Below are positions 23,887 through 32,184 of a DNA stretch of 36,192 nt, in pieces. How positions within the stretch are numbered: position 1 is the stretch's first letter; every line of letters starts with the position of its first letter. The translations under genes and the position numbers were made by a program. This DNA comes from Candidatus Pacearchaeota archaeon (GTDB taxonomy: Archaea > Nanobdellota > Nanobdellia > Pacearchaeales > GW2011-AR1). Location of the stretch: contig JAPLXX010000046.1 in the NCBI GenBank assembly GCA_026395855.1, forward strand, positions 1 through 36,192, written 5' to 3'. Below the pieces are notes generated by a model, which was not told the DNA's origin, ran no database searches, and saw only the letters and a program-made list of their open reading frames with translations.

Positions 23887-24353
23887 CCTTCCTAAAAATT
23901 CTAAATAAAACAGAAAAAGCAGAAGTTGAAAAACAGCTTAACGAACAGTTTGGAATAAAAACAGTTCCAGGAACTATTGTCAGAAGGGGCGAGGAAAGGC
24001 TTTTCCTATTCTCTGGAAGCTTGAATGAAAAAGAAATTTCGCAGCTTGAAAAATGCGCTTTTATAGAGCGAATGGGTGTTTACTTCGCAAAGATTTTTGA
24101 CGGAAAAATAAGATTAAGCATAGAGGGCTCTCAAATTCTTAAAGAACAAATAACAAAGAATATTTTTGAGCTTGATGACAAGTTAGCAGAAGAATGGATG
24201 AAAGGAAGAGAGCTTGGAATTAAAACAGGAAAACATGATTTTCTTATTATGAAGCATGGTGAAGATTTTTTAGGAACAGGCAAAGCTTCTGAAGAAAAAA
24301 TAGGAAATTTTATACCAAAGAATCGAAGACTTAAAGAGAGAAACTCGTTCTAG
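23883..24353 (+). CDS. PUA-domain RNA-binding partner of the NSUN methyltransferase
   Basis: A 156-residue protein. The N-terminal half (FGIKTVPGTIVRRGEERLFLFSG, LNEKEISQLE) resembles the pre-PUA domain. The C-terminal half has a PUA-like core: LAEEWMKGRELGIKTGKHDFLIMKHGEDFLGTGKASE and FIPKNRRLK. The family is commonly found beside, or fused to, NOL1/NOP2/Sun enzymes and probably supplies RNA binding. The ATG overlaps the methyltransferase stop (ATGA, 23883-23886), supporting a complex. Family call from the pattern only. Confidence 0.82.
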   Translation: MTFLKILNKTEKAEVEKQLNEQFGIKTVPGTIVRRGEERLFLFSGSLNEKEISQLEKCAFIERMGVYFAKIFDGKIRLSIEGSQILKEQITKNIFELDDKLAEEWMKGRELGIKTGKHDFLIMKHGEDFLGTGKASEEKIGNFIPKNRRLKERNSF

Positions 24354-24418
24354 CGATGCCGAGTTAAGGAACGTCAGCAATAAATTAAATTTATAAATCC
24401 CCTTAATTTACTTCTAGT

Positions 24419-25162
24419 ATGAAACTTACCAAATCTGTTCAGATAACGCTTATAATCGTTGCAGGAATTATTATATTTGGGTTAATCGGTTTCGCAGCAA
24501 TTAAAACACTAAATCCTTCTTATGAGAACACTATAAGTGTTGCAGGAACTTCAACTATAGAAGTAATGCCTGATTTGATAGGAATTTATTTCAATGTAGA
24601 TACCCAAGGAGCAACTAGCAAGGAAGCCAGTGATAAAAATTCAGAGATTGTCAAAGTCTTAATTGATTCCCTTATCAGCAGAGGATTTGCAAGAGCAGAT
24701 ATCCAGACTCAAAGTTTTAATGTTTATCCGGAATATAACTGGAATTCAGGAACCCAGAAGCTAATTGGATACAAAGCAAGCCATTCATTAAAAATAGAGC
24801 TTTCTGCCAACCAGTCAGAAGAAATCGGAGATGTTATTGATTCAGGAATAAATGCCGGCGCAGGTGTCGGATATATTAATTTTGAATTAAGCCAGGAAAA
24901 TCAAAACAAATACAAGGCAGAAGCAATGAAACTTGCTGCACAGGATGCACGTTCTAAAGCAGAAGGAATTGCAGAAGGACTTGACAAAAAACTGGGAAAA
25001 TTTGTTTCTGTTTCAACAGATAATTATAATTATTATCCATGGCTTGCAAGGGATTTCGGAGGAGCAACAGCTTCAGCAGAGATGAAAGACGAAGCAACAA
25101 GCATTACGCCAAGCGAACAGGAAATTTCTGCCAGTGTTACAGCTGTCTACAGAATAAGATGA
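24419..25162 (+). CDS. SIMPL-domain (DUF541) secreted/anchored protein
   Basis: 247 residues. The N-terminal membrane anchor (about 7-28, VQITLIIVAGIIIFGLIGFA) is followed by an extracellular SIMPL domain: ISVAGTSTIEVMPDLIGIYF, then RGFARADIQTQSFNVYPEYN, GYKASHSLKIEL, a helix rich in KAEAMKLAAQDARSKAEGIAEGL, and the closing SASVTAVYRI strand. The family is widespread and its function poorly defined (oxidative stress, signalling). A TATA (AATTTATAAATCC, 24388-24400) lies 25 nt upstream of the ATG. It is a stand-alone gene. Confidence 0.87.
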   Translation: MKLTKSVQITLIIVAGIIIFGLIGFAAIKTLNPSYENTISVAGTSTIEVMPDLIGIYFNVDTQGATSKEASDKNSEIVKVLIDSLISRGFARADIQTQSFNVYPEYNWNSGTQKLIGYKASHSLKIELSANQSEEIGDVIDSGINAGAGVGYINFELSQENQNKYKAEAMKLAAQDARSKAEGIAEGLDKKLGKFVSVSTDNYNYYPWLARDFGGATASAEMKDEATSITPSEQEISASVTAVYRIR

Positions 25163-25222
25163 TTCTCTGTTTAAATGTTTAAAAAACTATAATTTTAAAA
25201 ATATATACAATTTTAATATAGG

Positions 25223-26065
25223 GTGCCTAAGAAAAAAAGTTTAACAAGGGAGTATATTGAAACAGTTGGACAAGTTTATAGAGAAAAAGGTCTTTTTCCT
25301 GCTATAGGTTATGAATTAAATTCTACTCTTCATTCTTTAGCATCAAGAATAGTAAATACTTTTGCGTTAATTAGTAATTCTAATCCGACTTATGATACTG
25401 ATCCGAATGGTGCTGGTGGTTGGAAGAAAGGTTCTACAGGAGAAAGGGAATATTTGGATAATTTGTGGGCAATTAACGCCCGTGCAAGGGGGAGACATGA
25501 ATTCTTATTAAGACAAAAGAGAATGAAATATATACCTTCGGGAGAAGAGGAGAGAATTGAATTAAGACATGGAGGTTCTTATGGTTATGAAATAATTTTA
25601 CATAAGCCAGGTAAGGAAGATAAATTGATAGCAGGTGTTGGAATTTCAAATATGGGAAAAAAACCAGAAAAACCATGGATAGTATCTAGTTACATTATGG
25701 GCAATCCAGATTATGGAATAGAATTAGACAAAATTAAAACTCTAGAAGAAGCAAATTCAATTGCATTAAGGCAAGCCAATAAACTAGCTAGAAAACTCAC
25801 ACGTCAGAGAAGATTACCCCTAGAACATTTAGTTATTGAAGATGATAAAGAAAGAGGAGAGAAAAGATTAGCAAATGAAATAGATTCTCTAAGATTAAGA
25901 AGAGTTTCTTCTATAATATTTCTTTTCGCAGGCATCACTCTTAGCGTTTTCTCTCTCCAATCAACAGGAAACGCAATAGGTAATTTAACAGGAACAAGCC
26001 AGGGTTTGTTAGGATTAATTTTTTTTGTTGTCGGCATCGCAGGTTTAGTTTTTTCTAAAAAATAA
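25223..26065 (+). CDS. Membrane protein with TGNAIG segment and C-terminal helix pair, 280 aa
   Basis: The start is GTG at 25223; no in-frame ATG lies between the upstream stop and the conserved-looking N-terminus (MPKKKSLTREYIETVGQVY). The soluble part (about 1-225) is basic and has TDPNGAGGWKKGSTGERE and HGGSYGYEIILHKPGKED. The C-terminus has a helix (about 228-246), then STGNAIGNLTGTSQG and a last helix (about 257-276) ending FSKK. In my memory, TGNAI-type segments recur before C-terminal helices in DPANN membrane proteins. A TATA-like ATTTTAAAAATATATA lies about 20-30 nt upstream. Function unknown. Its codons are AT-rich. Confidence 0.72.
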   Translation: MPKKKSLTREYIETVGQVYREKGLFPAIGYELNSTLHSLASRIVNTFALISNSNPTYDTDPNGAGGWKKGSTGEREYLDNLWAINARARGRHEFLLRQKRMKYIPSGEEERIELRHGGSYGYEIILHKPGKEDKLIAGVGISNMGKKPEKPWIVSSYIMGNPDYGIELDKIKTLEEANSIALRQANKLARKLTRQRRLPLEHLVIEDDKERGEKRLANEIDSLRLRRVSSIIFLFAGITLSVFSLQSTGNAIGNLTGTSQGLLGLIFFVVGIAGLVFSKK

Positions 26066-26197
26066 TTTATATAAAAAATTGTTAATGATAAAAACTCGCT
26101 AAATTATATTAAACATATACTATTAATTTTATATTAAAATTATTTGATTCTTCTTAATCACCAAACATTTTATAAAATCCTCTTTTCTTCCATAAAA

Positions 26198-27133
26198 ATG
26201 GAACTAGACAAATCAAAAATTCTGGAAGCAGGAAAAATAACATCAGATGTAAGAGCATATGCAAGAACAATTGTAAAATCAGGAATTCCCCTTCTTGATA
26301 TATCTGAAAAAATAGAAGCTAAAATTATTGAACTCGGAGGAAAGCCGGCTTTTCCCTGCAATCTTTCAATAAATGAAATCGCAGCACATTACACTCCGAG
26401 CCATGATGATAAAACTCTTGCTCATGGATTAATCAAAGTTGATTTTGGAGTTCATATAGACGGCTATACAGCTGACAATTCTTTTTCGTTAGATTTAGAT
26501 AACAGCGAGGAAAATAAAAAATTAATATCTGCAAGCGAGGAAGCTTTGAGCAACGCGATAAAATTGATAGAAAATAAATTTGCTAAAGGGAAAAATGTTA
26601 ATAATAAATCGCGCCCAGATGATTCTAACTTAAAATTAAGTGAAATCGGTTCTGTAATTCAAACCACTATAGAAAAATCTGGATTTTCTCCAATCATAAA
26701 TCTCTCTGGCCACAGCATGGAGCAATACGAACTTCATGCAGGAATTACAATACCAAATATTGATGATAAAAGAAATATAAAGCTTTCAGAAGGGTTGTAT
26801 GCTATAGAACCATTTGCAACTACTGGTTCTGGAAAAATCAGAGATGGAAGATCTTCTGGCATATACAATTTAGAAGACACAAAAAAGCCAAGAAGTCCTT
26901 TAGCAAGAGAAGTCTTGGAATTTATTGAAAAAGAATATAACACGCTTCCATTTTGCTCGAGATGGGTTGTTAAAAAATTTGGAACCCGTGCTTTATTCGC
27001 TCTAAGCGAACTTGAAGCAAATGGAAATTTGCATCAATTTAATCAGCTTGTTGAAGTTTCAGGAAACAAAGTAAGCCAGGCAGAGCACACGATTCTTCTA
27101 GAAAAAGATAAGGTTATTGTTACGACGCTGTAG
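26198..27133 (+). CDS. map: Methionine aminopeptidase, type 2
   Basis: Removes the initiator Met. 311 residues from ATG 26198, chosen because a TATA (ATTTTATAAAA, about 26168-26178) lies 25 nt before it; the frame is open to 26144 but that would lie upstream of the likely transcript start. Metal ligands of the pita-bread fold: D82 and D93 (VDFGVHIDGYTADNSFS), H172 (LSGHSMEQYELHAG), E204 (AIEPFATTGSG), E296 (QAEHTIL). The type 2 helical insert follows E204. Unusual: about 18 extra residues (FAKGKNVNNKSRPDDSNL, 128-145) lie between a helix and KLSEIG. Their DNA shares 17 nt with an insert in topoisomerase I. Confidence 0.95.
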   Translation: MELDKSKILEAGKITSDVRAYARTIVKSGIPLLDISEKIEAKIIELGGKPAFPCNLSINEIAAHYTPSHDDKTLAHGLIKVDFGVHIDGYTADNSFSLDLDNSEENKKLISASEEALSNAIKLIENKFAKGKNVNNKSRPDDSNLKLSEIGSVIQTTIEKSGFSPIINLSGHSMEQYELHAGITIPNIDDKRNIKLSEGLYAIEPFATTGSGKIRDGRSSGIYNLEDTKKPRSPLAREVLEFIEKEYNTLPFCSRWVVKKFGTRALFALSELEANGNLHQFNQLVEVSGNKVSQAEHTILLEKDKVIVTTL

Positions 27134-27136
27134 GTT

Positions 27137-27418
27137 TTAATCCCGCCAAAATTCAGGATAAAGTCTTCTTCCATCTTCAGGACAAACAGTGTGTGTAAGT
27201 CCGCCCTTCGTTAAATCAGGTGAATTAATATAATGTTTAATAACGCGGTCATAAAGAGAGGAATTATCACTTCTACTAATCCAAACATCTTCTCCATCTA
27301 AAGAAACCTTTATTTTTCCACATTCTTTTACAGAACATATCGGAAGAAAGCCCTCACTATCATTTAACATTAATTCTAATTTTTTAATAGCTTCTGTTTT
27401 TCTGTCTGCGTCTGTCAT
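27137..27418 (-). CDS. Hypothetical protein, 93 aa
   Basis: Not recognised. Features include LPICSVKECGKIKVSLDGEDVWIS and GGLTHTVCPEDGRRLYPEF, with C27, C32 and C81, which may bind a metal with H78; the YDRVIKHYINSPDL region is probably helical. The SLDGEDVWIS and THTVCPED parts resemble a small zinc-binding domain. A TATA (GATTTATAAGC on the minus strand) lies about 20-25 nt before the ATG. It is convergent with map (4-nt gap). A comparable domain is used in some His-kinase-linked sensors, but I would not assign that here. Confidence 0.65.
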   Translation of the reverse strand: MTDADRKTEAIKKLELMLNDSEGFLPICSVKECGKIKVSLDGEDVWISRSDNSSLYDRVIKHYINSPDLTKGGLTHTVCPEDGRRLYPEFWRD

Positions 27419-27484
27419 AATTTCTCTAAGAATAATAAGCTTATAAATCCTTCTATCTTGTTATGACTATAAAGTGACAAGAAA

Positions 27485-29782
27485 TCACCCCAAATAGCTT
27501 CCTTCAAGAGGGATTGCTGCTTTTGCGCTTTTCACAAAAGTTTCTTCTATCTTCTTGTAAACTTCAAGCAATGGTTTGCTTACACTTGGTCTTACTTTTT
27601 TCATTGCTTCTTCAAAGTGCTTGTTTTTTATCTGCTTAGCTTCTTTCGATTCCCGAAGAGCAATCATAGCAGCTTCTCTTGTAAGAGCTTCAATATCTGC
27701 ACCAGTGTATCCGATTGTTTTCTTAGATAAATCAACTAAGTCAACATCTTTTGCAAGAGGCATTTTTTTAGTGTGAATTTTAAGTGTCTGAAGCCTTCCT
27801 TCTTCTTCGGCAGCTCCGACAAGCAAAATCTTGTCAAATCTTCCAGGTCTTAAAAGAGCAGGGTCAAGCATATCTGGCCTATTTGTAGCACCTATGACAA
27901 GAATATCATTTATATCTTCTAATCCATCCATTTCAGCCAGCATTTGATTCAAAACTCGTTCTGTTACTTTTGTTCCTACTTCAACACCCCTCTTACCTGC
28001 AAGAGCATCTATCTCATCAAAAAATATTATGCATGGTGCAACCTGCCTTGCTCTCTCAAAAACTTTCCTCATTCCTTCTTCTGACTTACCTACCCACATA
28101 CTCAATAAACTAGGACCTTTAACCTGAATGAAATTTGCTTCTGATTCTTTTGCAACAGCTTTTGCTAAAAGTGTTTTTCCTGTTCCGGGAGGGCCATAAA
28201 GAAGAATTCCTCTTGCAGGCCTTATTCCCATTCTTTCAAAAGTCTCAGGATGTTTTAGAGGCCATTCAACAGCTTCAATTAATTCTTCCTTAACTTTATT
28301 TAATCCACCTACATCATTCCATCCAACAGTTGGTGTTTCAACAAGAACTTCACGCATTGCGCTTGGACGAACAACTTTTAATGCTTCTAATATATCTTCA
28401 TTTTTTACTATTAATTTTTCAAGTATCTCAGCAGGAATTTCCTCGTCACCTTCCATTTTTATTTTTGGAAGTATTTTTCTGAGAACAATCATAGCTGATT
28501 CTTTGCACAAAGCTTCTAAATCAGCACCTACAAATCCATGAGTAACAGCAGCTATCTCGTCTAGATTTACATCTTTGGCAAGAGGCATCCCTCTTGAATG
28601 AATTTTCAAAATTGAAAGTCTTCCCACTTTTCCGGGAACATTTATTATAATTTCTCTGTCAAATCTTCCAGGACGCCTCAAAGCAGGATCTAATGAATTA
28701 ACTCTGTTTGTTGCGCCGATGACAATTACTTTTCCCCTTGATTTCAAACCGTCCATCATGGTTAGCAACTGAGAAACAACTCTTCGTTCAACTTCTCCTT
28801 GAACATCTTCTCTCTTCGGAGCCATTGCATCTATTTCATCAATGAAAATTATTGCAGGAGCTGTTTTCTCAGCTTCTTCAAAAATATCTCTTATCTTTTT
28901 TTCAGATTCTCCGTAAAATTTGCTCATTATCTCTGGTCCGTTTAATAAAATAAAGTTTGCCTCTGTTTCAGATGCAACAGCCTTGGCAAGAAGTGTTTTT
29001 CCTGTTCCTGGAGGGCCATGTAATAAAACGCCTTTTGGCGGCTCTATTCCTAATTTTTCAAAAATTTCAGGATGCTTCAAAGGAATTTCAACCATTTCTC
29101 TTATTTTTTTAATTTCATCTGATAATCCGCCAATATCTTCATAAGTTATTTCAGGTATGCTTTCTTCTGTTATATCAACAGCCTTAGGACTTAAAGTTAC
29201 CTGAGTATTTTCAGTTATTATAACGGGCTGAGAAGGGTTTGCACTAACAACAACAAATTTAATCTGAGTAAATCCACCGCCAAGCTGGCCAAATCCCATT
29301 CCTCCAAACATATCGCCAAGCATATCTCCCAGTTCTCCAGGAAGCTCTTCTGAAAATAAATCCCGTCTTCTCTGAACACCACCTAAAACAACAACATCTC
29401 CTTTTACCATTGCTCTTCCAAGCAATCCACGCCTTAGATTATCAGGTTCTGCCTGAACCATTATATTTTTTTGAGCAGGAGCTATCATTATTTTTTTTGC
29501 TTCCTTGACTTCTGCTTTGGAAATTTTAACACCCTCGCCAATTCCTGTTTTTGCATTTTTTCTGAGGATTCCGTCTATTCTTATTATTCCCTCGCCAGCA
29601 TCAGCGGGATATGCCCGGTCAGCTATGGCAACTGTTTCCCGATTTCCTTTTATTAAAATCACATCTCCTCTTTTTATTCCAAGCTCCCTCATTGCATCGC
29701 TGTCTATTCGCGCAATGCCTTTGTATGCATCATCCTGCTGCGCTTCAACAACTTTTAATTGAATTTCCTTTTTATCGGTCAT
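27485..29782 (-). CDS. cdc48: CDC48/VCP (p97) AAA+ ATPase
   Basis: A double-ring AAA+ unfoldase, 765 residues. The N-terminal double-psi barrel (LKVVEAQQDDAYKGIARID) and N-domain are followed by D1 Walker A GPPGTGKT (256-263), Walker B FIDEIDA (313-319), and D2 Walker A GPPGTGKT (530-537), Walker B FFDEIDAL, with arginine fingers in the RRPGRFD stretches of both rings. Odd: a Gly/Met/Phe-rich stretch (about 144-172, with GDMLGDMFGGMGFGQLGGG) lies in the N-domain before IKFVVVS. It overlaps the upstream zinc-ribbon/AbrB gene by 11 nt, so the two form an operon. It ends SYLG, not a proteasome HbYX motif. Confidence 0.96.
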   Translation of the reverse strand: MTDKKEIQLKVVEAQQDDAYKGIARIDSDAMRELGIKRGDVILIKGNRETVAIADRAYPADAGEGIIRIDGILRKNAKTGIGEGVKISKAEVKEAKKIMIAPAQKNIMVQAEPDNLRRGLLGRAMVKGDVVVLGGVQRRRDLFSEELPGELGDMLGDMFGGMGFGQLGGGFTQIKFVVVSANPSQPVIITENTQVTLSPKAVDITEESIPEITYEDIGGLSDEIKKIREMVEIPLKHPEIFEKLGIEPPKGVLLHGPPGTGKTLLAKAVASETEANFILLNGPEIMSKFYGESEKKIRDIFEEAEKTAPAIIFIDEIDAMAPKREDVQGEVERRVVSQLLTMMDGLKSRGKVIVIGATNRVNSLDPALRRPGRFDREIIINVPGKVGRLSILKIHSRGMPLAKDVNLDEIAAVTHGFVGADLEALCKESAMIVLRKILPKIKMEGDEEIPAEILEKLIVKNEDILEALKVVRPSAMREVLVETPTVGWNDVGGLNKVKEELIEAVEWPLKHPETFERMGIRPARGILLYGPPGTGKTLLAKAVAKESEANFIQVKGPSLLSMWVGKSEEGMRKVFERARQVAPCIIFFDEIDALAGKRGVEVGTKVTERVLNQMLAEMDGLEDINDILVIGATNRPDMLDPALLRPGRFDKILLVGAAEEEGRLQTLKIHTKKMPLAKDVDLVDLSKKTIGYTGADIEALTREAAMIALRESKEAKQIKNKHFEEAMKKVRPSVSKPLLEVYKKIEETFVKSAKAAIPLEGSYLG

Positions 29783-30197
29783 TTTGTTTTTGCTTTTTTA
29801 TTTCATTTAATTTTACAGCATTTAAGTTTGGGATGGTTTCTTTTCTGACTTCTTCATTTAATTTTCCGAAATTCAGACTTAATCTTCCGAAATCCTCAAA
29901 ACAAAGTTTTACCATGTCATCCATAATTTTCTCCTGTTCTCTGATAAATGAAACAATTTCTTTTGGTATTGACACAGCATAGCTATTTCCTACAAGTCTC
30001 ATTTTTACATGAAACTCCTTGTTTCTCAGATTGGCGAATCTGGAAAATTCCTGCTCATCTGCCGGATGAATTATTTTAGAGCCGCATTTTTGGCAGACAA
30101 CAGCTCTTAAAAGAAAACCACTTTTGGCTATCTTTACCTTTTGCATTGGAGTGTTGCAGTTTCTGCAAAGTATTGAGTTGTCAAAAATGTCGTTCAT
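29772..30197 (-). CDS. Zinc ribbon + AbrB-like DNA-binding protein
   Basis: 141 residues. The N-terminal zinc ribbon has C11, C14 (LCRNCNTP) and C35, C38 (VCQKCGSK). A swapped-hairpin AbrB/MazE-like domain follows (about 62-100: FHVKMRLVGNSYAVSIPKEIV), the pattern of archaeal AbrB-type regulators. The C-terminal third is a charged helical tail (LNFGKLNEEVRKE, then EIKKQKQNDR). It is the first gene of a unit with cdc48 (11-nt overlap). Three repeats of the GTATACAC type sit at its likely transcript start (30248-30282), so it may regulate its own operon; that is an inference. Confidence 0.82.
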   Translation of the reverse strand: MNDIFDNSILCRNCNTPMQKVKIAKSGFLLRAVVCQKCGSKIIHPADEQEFSRFANLRNKEFHVKMRLVGNSYAVSIPKEIVSFIREQEKIMDDMVKLCFEDFGRLSLNFGKLNEEVRKETIPNLNAVKLNEIKKQKQNDR

Positions 30198-30211
30198 GTT
30201 TGATTATGAAG

Positions 30212-30230
30212 CCGTATCTAAAAGACACGG
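30212..30230 (-). promoter_or_regulatory. Hairpin in the leader of the AbrB-cdc48 mRNA
   Basis: On the minus strand CCGTGTCT-TTT-AGATACGG forms an 8-bp stem with one G-U pair, 14 nt before the ATG. It might affect translation start or mRNA stability. Not of any known riboswitch class. Confidence 0.5.
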
Positions 30231-30247
30231 CGGTTGAAAAGAGGTTG

Positions 30248-30282
30248 GTATACACTTCATTGTATACACAATAAATATACAC
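30248..30282. promoter_or_regulatory. Three operator-like repeats GTATACAC
   Basis: GTATACAC occurs at 30248-30255 and 30262-30269, with ATATACAC at 30275-30282: direct repeats spaced 14 and 13 nt. They lie between the minus-strand TATA and the ATG of the zinc-ribbon/AbrB gene, over the expected transcript start, the typical place for a repressor site. Confidence 0.55.
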
Positions 30283-30311
30283 TATTTAAATATTTCGGTG
30301 GCGAAATATTT
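30283..30311 (-). promoter_or_regulatory. Promoter of the AbrB-cdc48 operon within a 10-bp inverted repeat
   Basis: The minus strand reads CGAAATATTTAAATAG, a good BRE plus TATA match. The BRE/TATA is embedded in a perfect inverted repeat, AAATATTTCG (30288-30297) and CGAAATATTT (30302-30311) around GTGG, so the same BRE-TATA-like box also faces the divergent signal-peptidase gene. The closer box for that gene is CACTTTAAAAAC at about 30339-30350. Confidence 0.55.
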
Positions 30312-30370
30312 ATTTTATAAAAGATATTTTCTGCCAAACACTTTAAAAACTCTCACGAATTAAGTCTCTA

Positions 30371-31000
30371 ATGGCTTTGGAAAAAGAGGCAAAAGGATTT
30401 TGGAGAAAATTTTGGTTTCTTCTATGGAAAGATGATAGCCTCATGGGCTGGATTTTCTCTCTGATTTTCCTTTTTGTTTTCATAAAACTGATTTTCTTTC
30501 CAGGACTAAGCCTTGTAACAGGAACATCGCTTCCTTTGGCAATTGTAGAGTCCTGCAGCATGTATCACGACGGCAATTTATTCAGCAACCAAGACACCTG
30601 GTGGGCAGATCATGAGAATAAATATTCTTCTTATATAATAAACAATCTGGATTTTGACAGTTTTACTATGAAACACGGATTTAACAAAGGAGATATTCTT
30701 TTCATAATAAAGGCAAATCCTGAAAAGCTTAAGCAGGGAGATATTATAATCTTCAATGTTAATCAAAAAAATCCTGTTATACACAGAATAATGGAAATAA
30801 AAGACACTCCAAGCGGAAAGCTATTCTCAACAATAGGAGATAATAACAATGGACAACTGAGTTTTGAGCAGGATATAACAGAAAATCAAATTGTCGGAAA
30901 AGCTGTTGTAAAAGTTGCTCCCTATTTTGGATGGGTAAAGCTCATATTTTATGACTGGCAAAAACCTGCCTCAGAAAGAGGATTTTGCGATGAAAATTAA
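30371..31000 (+). CDS. Signal peptidase I (archaeal S26B type)
   Basis: A membrane protease that cleaves Sec signal peptides. 209 residues. One membrane segment lies at about 27-45 after a basic N-terminus. The catalytic Ser63 is in AIVESCSMYHDG and His138 in NPVIHRIMEIKD, the Ser-His arrangement of archaeal/ER enzymes instead of Ser-Lys. Box C/D-like KGDILFIIK and QGDIIIFN and box E TIGDNNNG are present. An insert of about 35 residues (69-103, with NQDTWWADHENKYSS) lies between the Ser box and GDILF. The TATA CACTTTAAAAAC gives a leaderless mRNA. Confidence 0.92.
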   Translation: MALEKEAKGFWRKFWFLLWKDDSLMGWIFSLIFLFVFIKLIFFPGLSLVTGTSLPLAIVESCSMYHDGNLFSNQDTWWADHENKYSSYIINNLDFDSFTMKHGFNKGDILFIIKANPEKLKQGDIIIFNVNQKNPVIHRIMEIKDTPSGKLFSTIGDNNNGQLSFEQDITENQIVGKAVVKVAPYFGWVKLIFYDWQKPASERGFCDEN

Positions 31001-31129
31001 AAAGTTAGTGCTGATAGCGAAGAGGTTATATAATAGAGGACAGTAAAACAAATAAGTTTATTAACGCCCTATATTTAACTTAAAATTAACCTGATAATCA
31101 ATTAAAATTAACAAAAATCAATAAATAAA

Positions 31130-31438
31130 ATGGAATTTTGTCCAAAGTGTGGGGCTGTTCTGATTCAAAAAAGAAAAAACGACGGATGCATTAGATGTAA
31201 TTATTCTTCAAAATCAAAAGCGAAGCTAAAAACTTCTGAAAAAATGAATGAAAAGAAAGAAGTTGCGATAATTAGGGAAAAAGATGTTGAAATTTATCCG
31301 ATTGTTGAGGGAGAATGTAAAAAATGCAGCCATAATAAACTATATTTCTGGACTATGCAGACAAGATCAACAGATGAGTCAGAAACCAAGTTCTTCAAGT
31401 GTGTTAAATGCGAGTTCACCTGGCGGGAATATCGTTGA
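31130..31438 (+). CDS. tfs: Transcription factor S (TFIIS-like)
   Basis: Archaeal transcript-cleavage factor that rescues arrested RNA polymerase. 102 residues, the usual length. The N-terminal zinc ribbon is C4-x2-C7 and C20-x2-C23; the C-terminal ribbon is C63-x2-C66 and C91-x2-C94. The catalytic acidic pair is in MQTRSTDESETKFFKC (D82, E83), and the protein ends TWREYR as in TFS/RPB9/TFIIS. The linker (about 25-58) is charged. A single gene, with a long AT-rich upstream region. Confidence 0.95.
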   Translation: MEFCPKCGAVLIQKRKNDGCIRCNYSSKSKAKLKTSEKMNEKKEVAIIREKDVEIYPIVEGECKKCSHNKLYFWTMQTRSTDESETKFFKCVKCEFTWREYR

Positions 31439-31611
31439 GTATGAAATAGTTTTAATAAAGAGAATTATTAATTAGCAGGGTTCTATTAACATTAACAATG
31501 AACCTAAACTATTAGTGATAAAATTGATGCTACTAAATTATATTATCATTAAGATTAAGTTAATAACCATCTTCTGCTAAACTTTAAAAACATTCTTTAA
31601 TTATATCAATC

Positions 31612-32163
31612 ATGGAAGAAGAGGAGGCAGATATTCAATATTTAGGAGAGACTTCTGAAGTCAGATTTGCTATTCAGACTTATCATGATATTTTCTCAGA
31701 TTTTGACCCTCGTCCTCTGGCTCAAAGAGGATTATCAGAGGATTTTCTCTCTGAAGCAAAAAGGGCAGCAATTGTTAAAGAGGCTGAAAAAATAGATTTT
31801 ATATTTATGGTCCCTAAAAAAGAGAGAAATTTAAATGAAGAGGGAAAAATAGAAAGCAGGCTGAGGGAATATTTCAGAAAGCATTTTGGAATCCTGCAGA
31901 AAGAAAAAAATAAAGTGCTGAAACAGGGGATTATTTTTACAATAATTGGAACAATCTTGATGCTTTTTGCCACATTTTTGCTGTTCAAATTCAAGAATAC
32001 AAATTTGATTGCAAGTTTCTTCACTGTCCTTCTCGAACCAGGCGGATGGTTTTTGTTCTGGGAAGGCCTGCATCAAATTGTATTTGAATCAAAAAGATCA
32101 GATCCAAATATAGAATTCCACAAGAAGATGTGCAACGCCAGAATAAGATTTAGTTCTGTGTAA
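31612..32163 (+). CDS. Membrane protein with two central helices, 183 aa
   Basis: Not recognised. The acidic N-terminus (MEEEEADIQYLGETSEVRF) and a soluble 100-residue part, with FIFMVPKKERNLNEEGK, are followed by two helices (about 105-125 and 130-150) and a conserved-looking EPGGWFLFWEGLHQIVFES, then a short soluble tail. The topology puts both soluble ends on the same, probably cytoplasmic, side. A TATA (ACTTTAAAAAC, about 31579-31589) lies about 25-30 nt before the ATG. Confidence 0.7.
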   Translation: MEEEEADIQYLGETSEVRFAIQTYHDIFSDFDPRPLAQRGLSEDFLSEAKRAAIVKEAEKIDFIFMVPKKERNLNEEGKIESRLREYFRKHFGILQKEKNKVLKQGIIFTIIGTILMLFATFLLFKFKNTNLIASFFTVLLEPGGWFLFWEGLHQIVFESKRSDPNIEFHKKMCNARIRFSSV

Positions 32164-32184
32164 GATTAATTTGATTAGGAAAGG

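Noticed and set aside
26144..26197. Upstream start of map adding 18 residues
   Set aside because: The TATA box at about 26168-26178 lies inside this extension, so the transcript should begin near ATG 26198.
27485..27500. Proteasome-docking HbYX tail on CDC48
   Set aside because: The protein ends SYLG; Tyr is not in the penultimate position.
29472..29982. Long plus-strand reading frames opposite the cdc48 and AbrB genes
   Set aside because: They lie antisense to clearly conserved proteins and have low-complexity Ser/Phe/Leu content typical of shadows.
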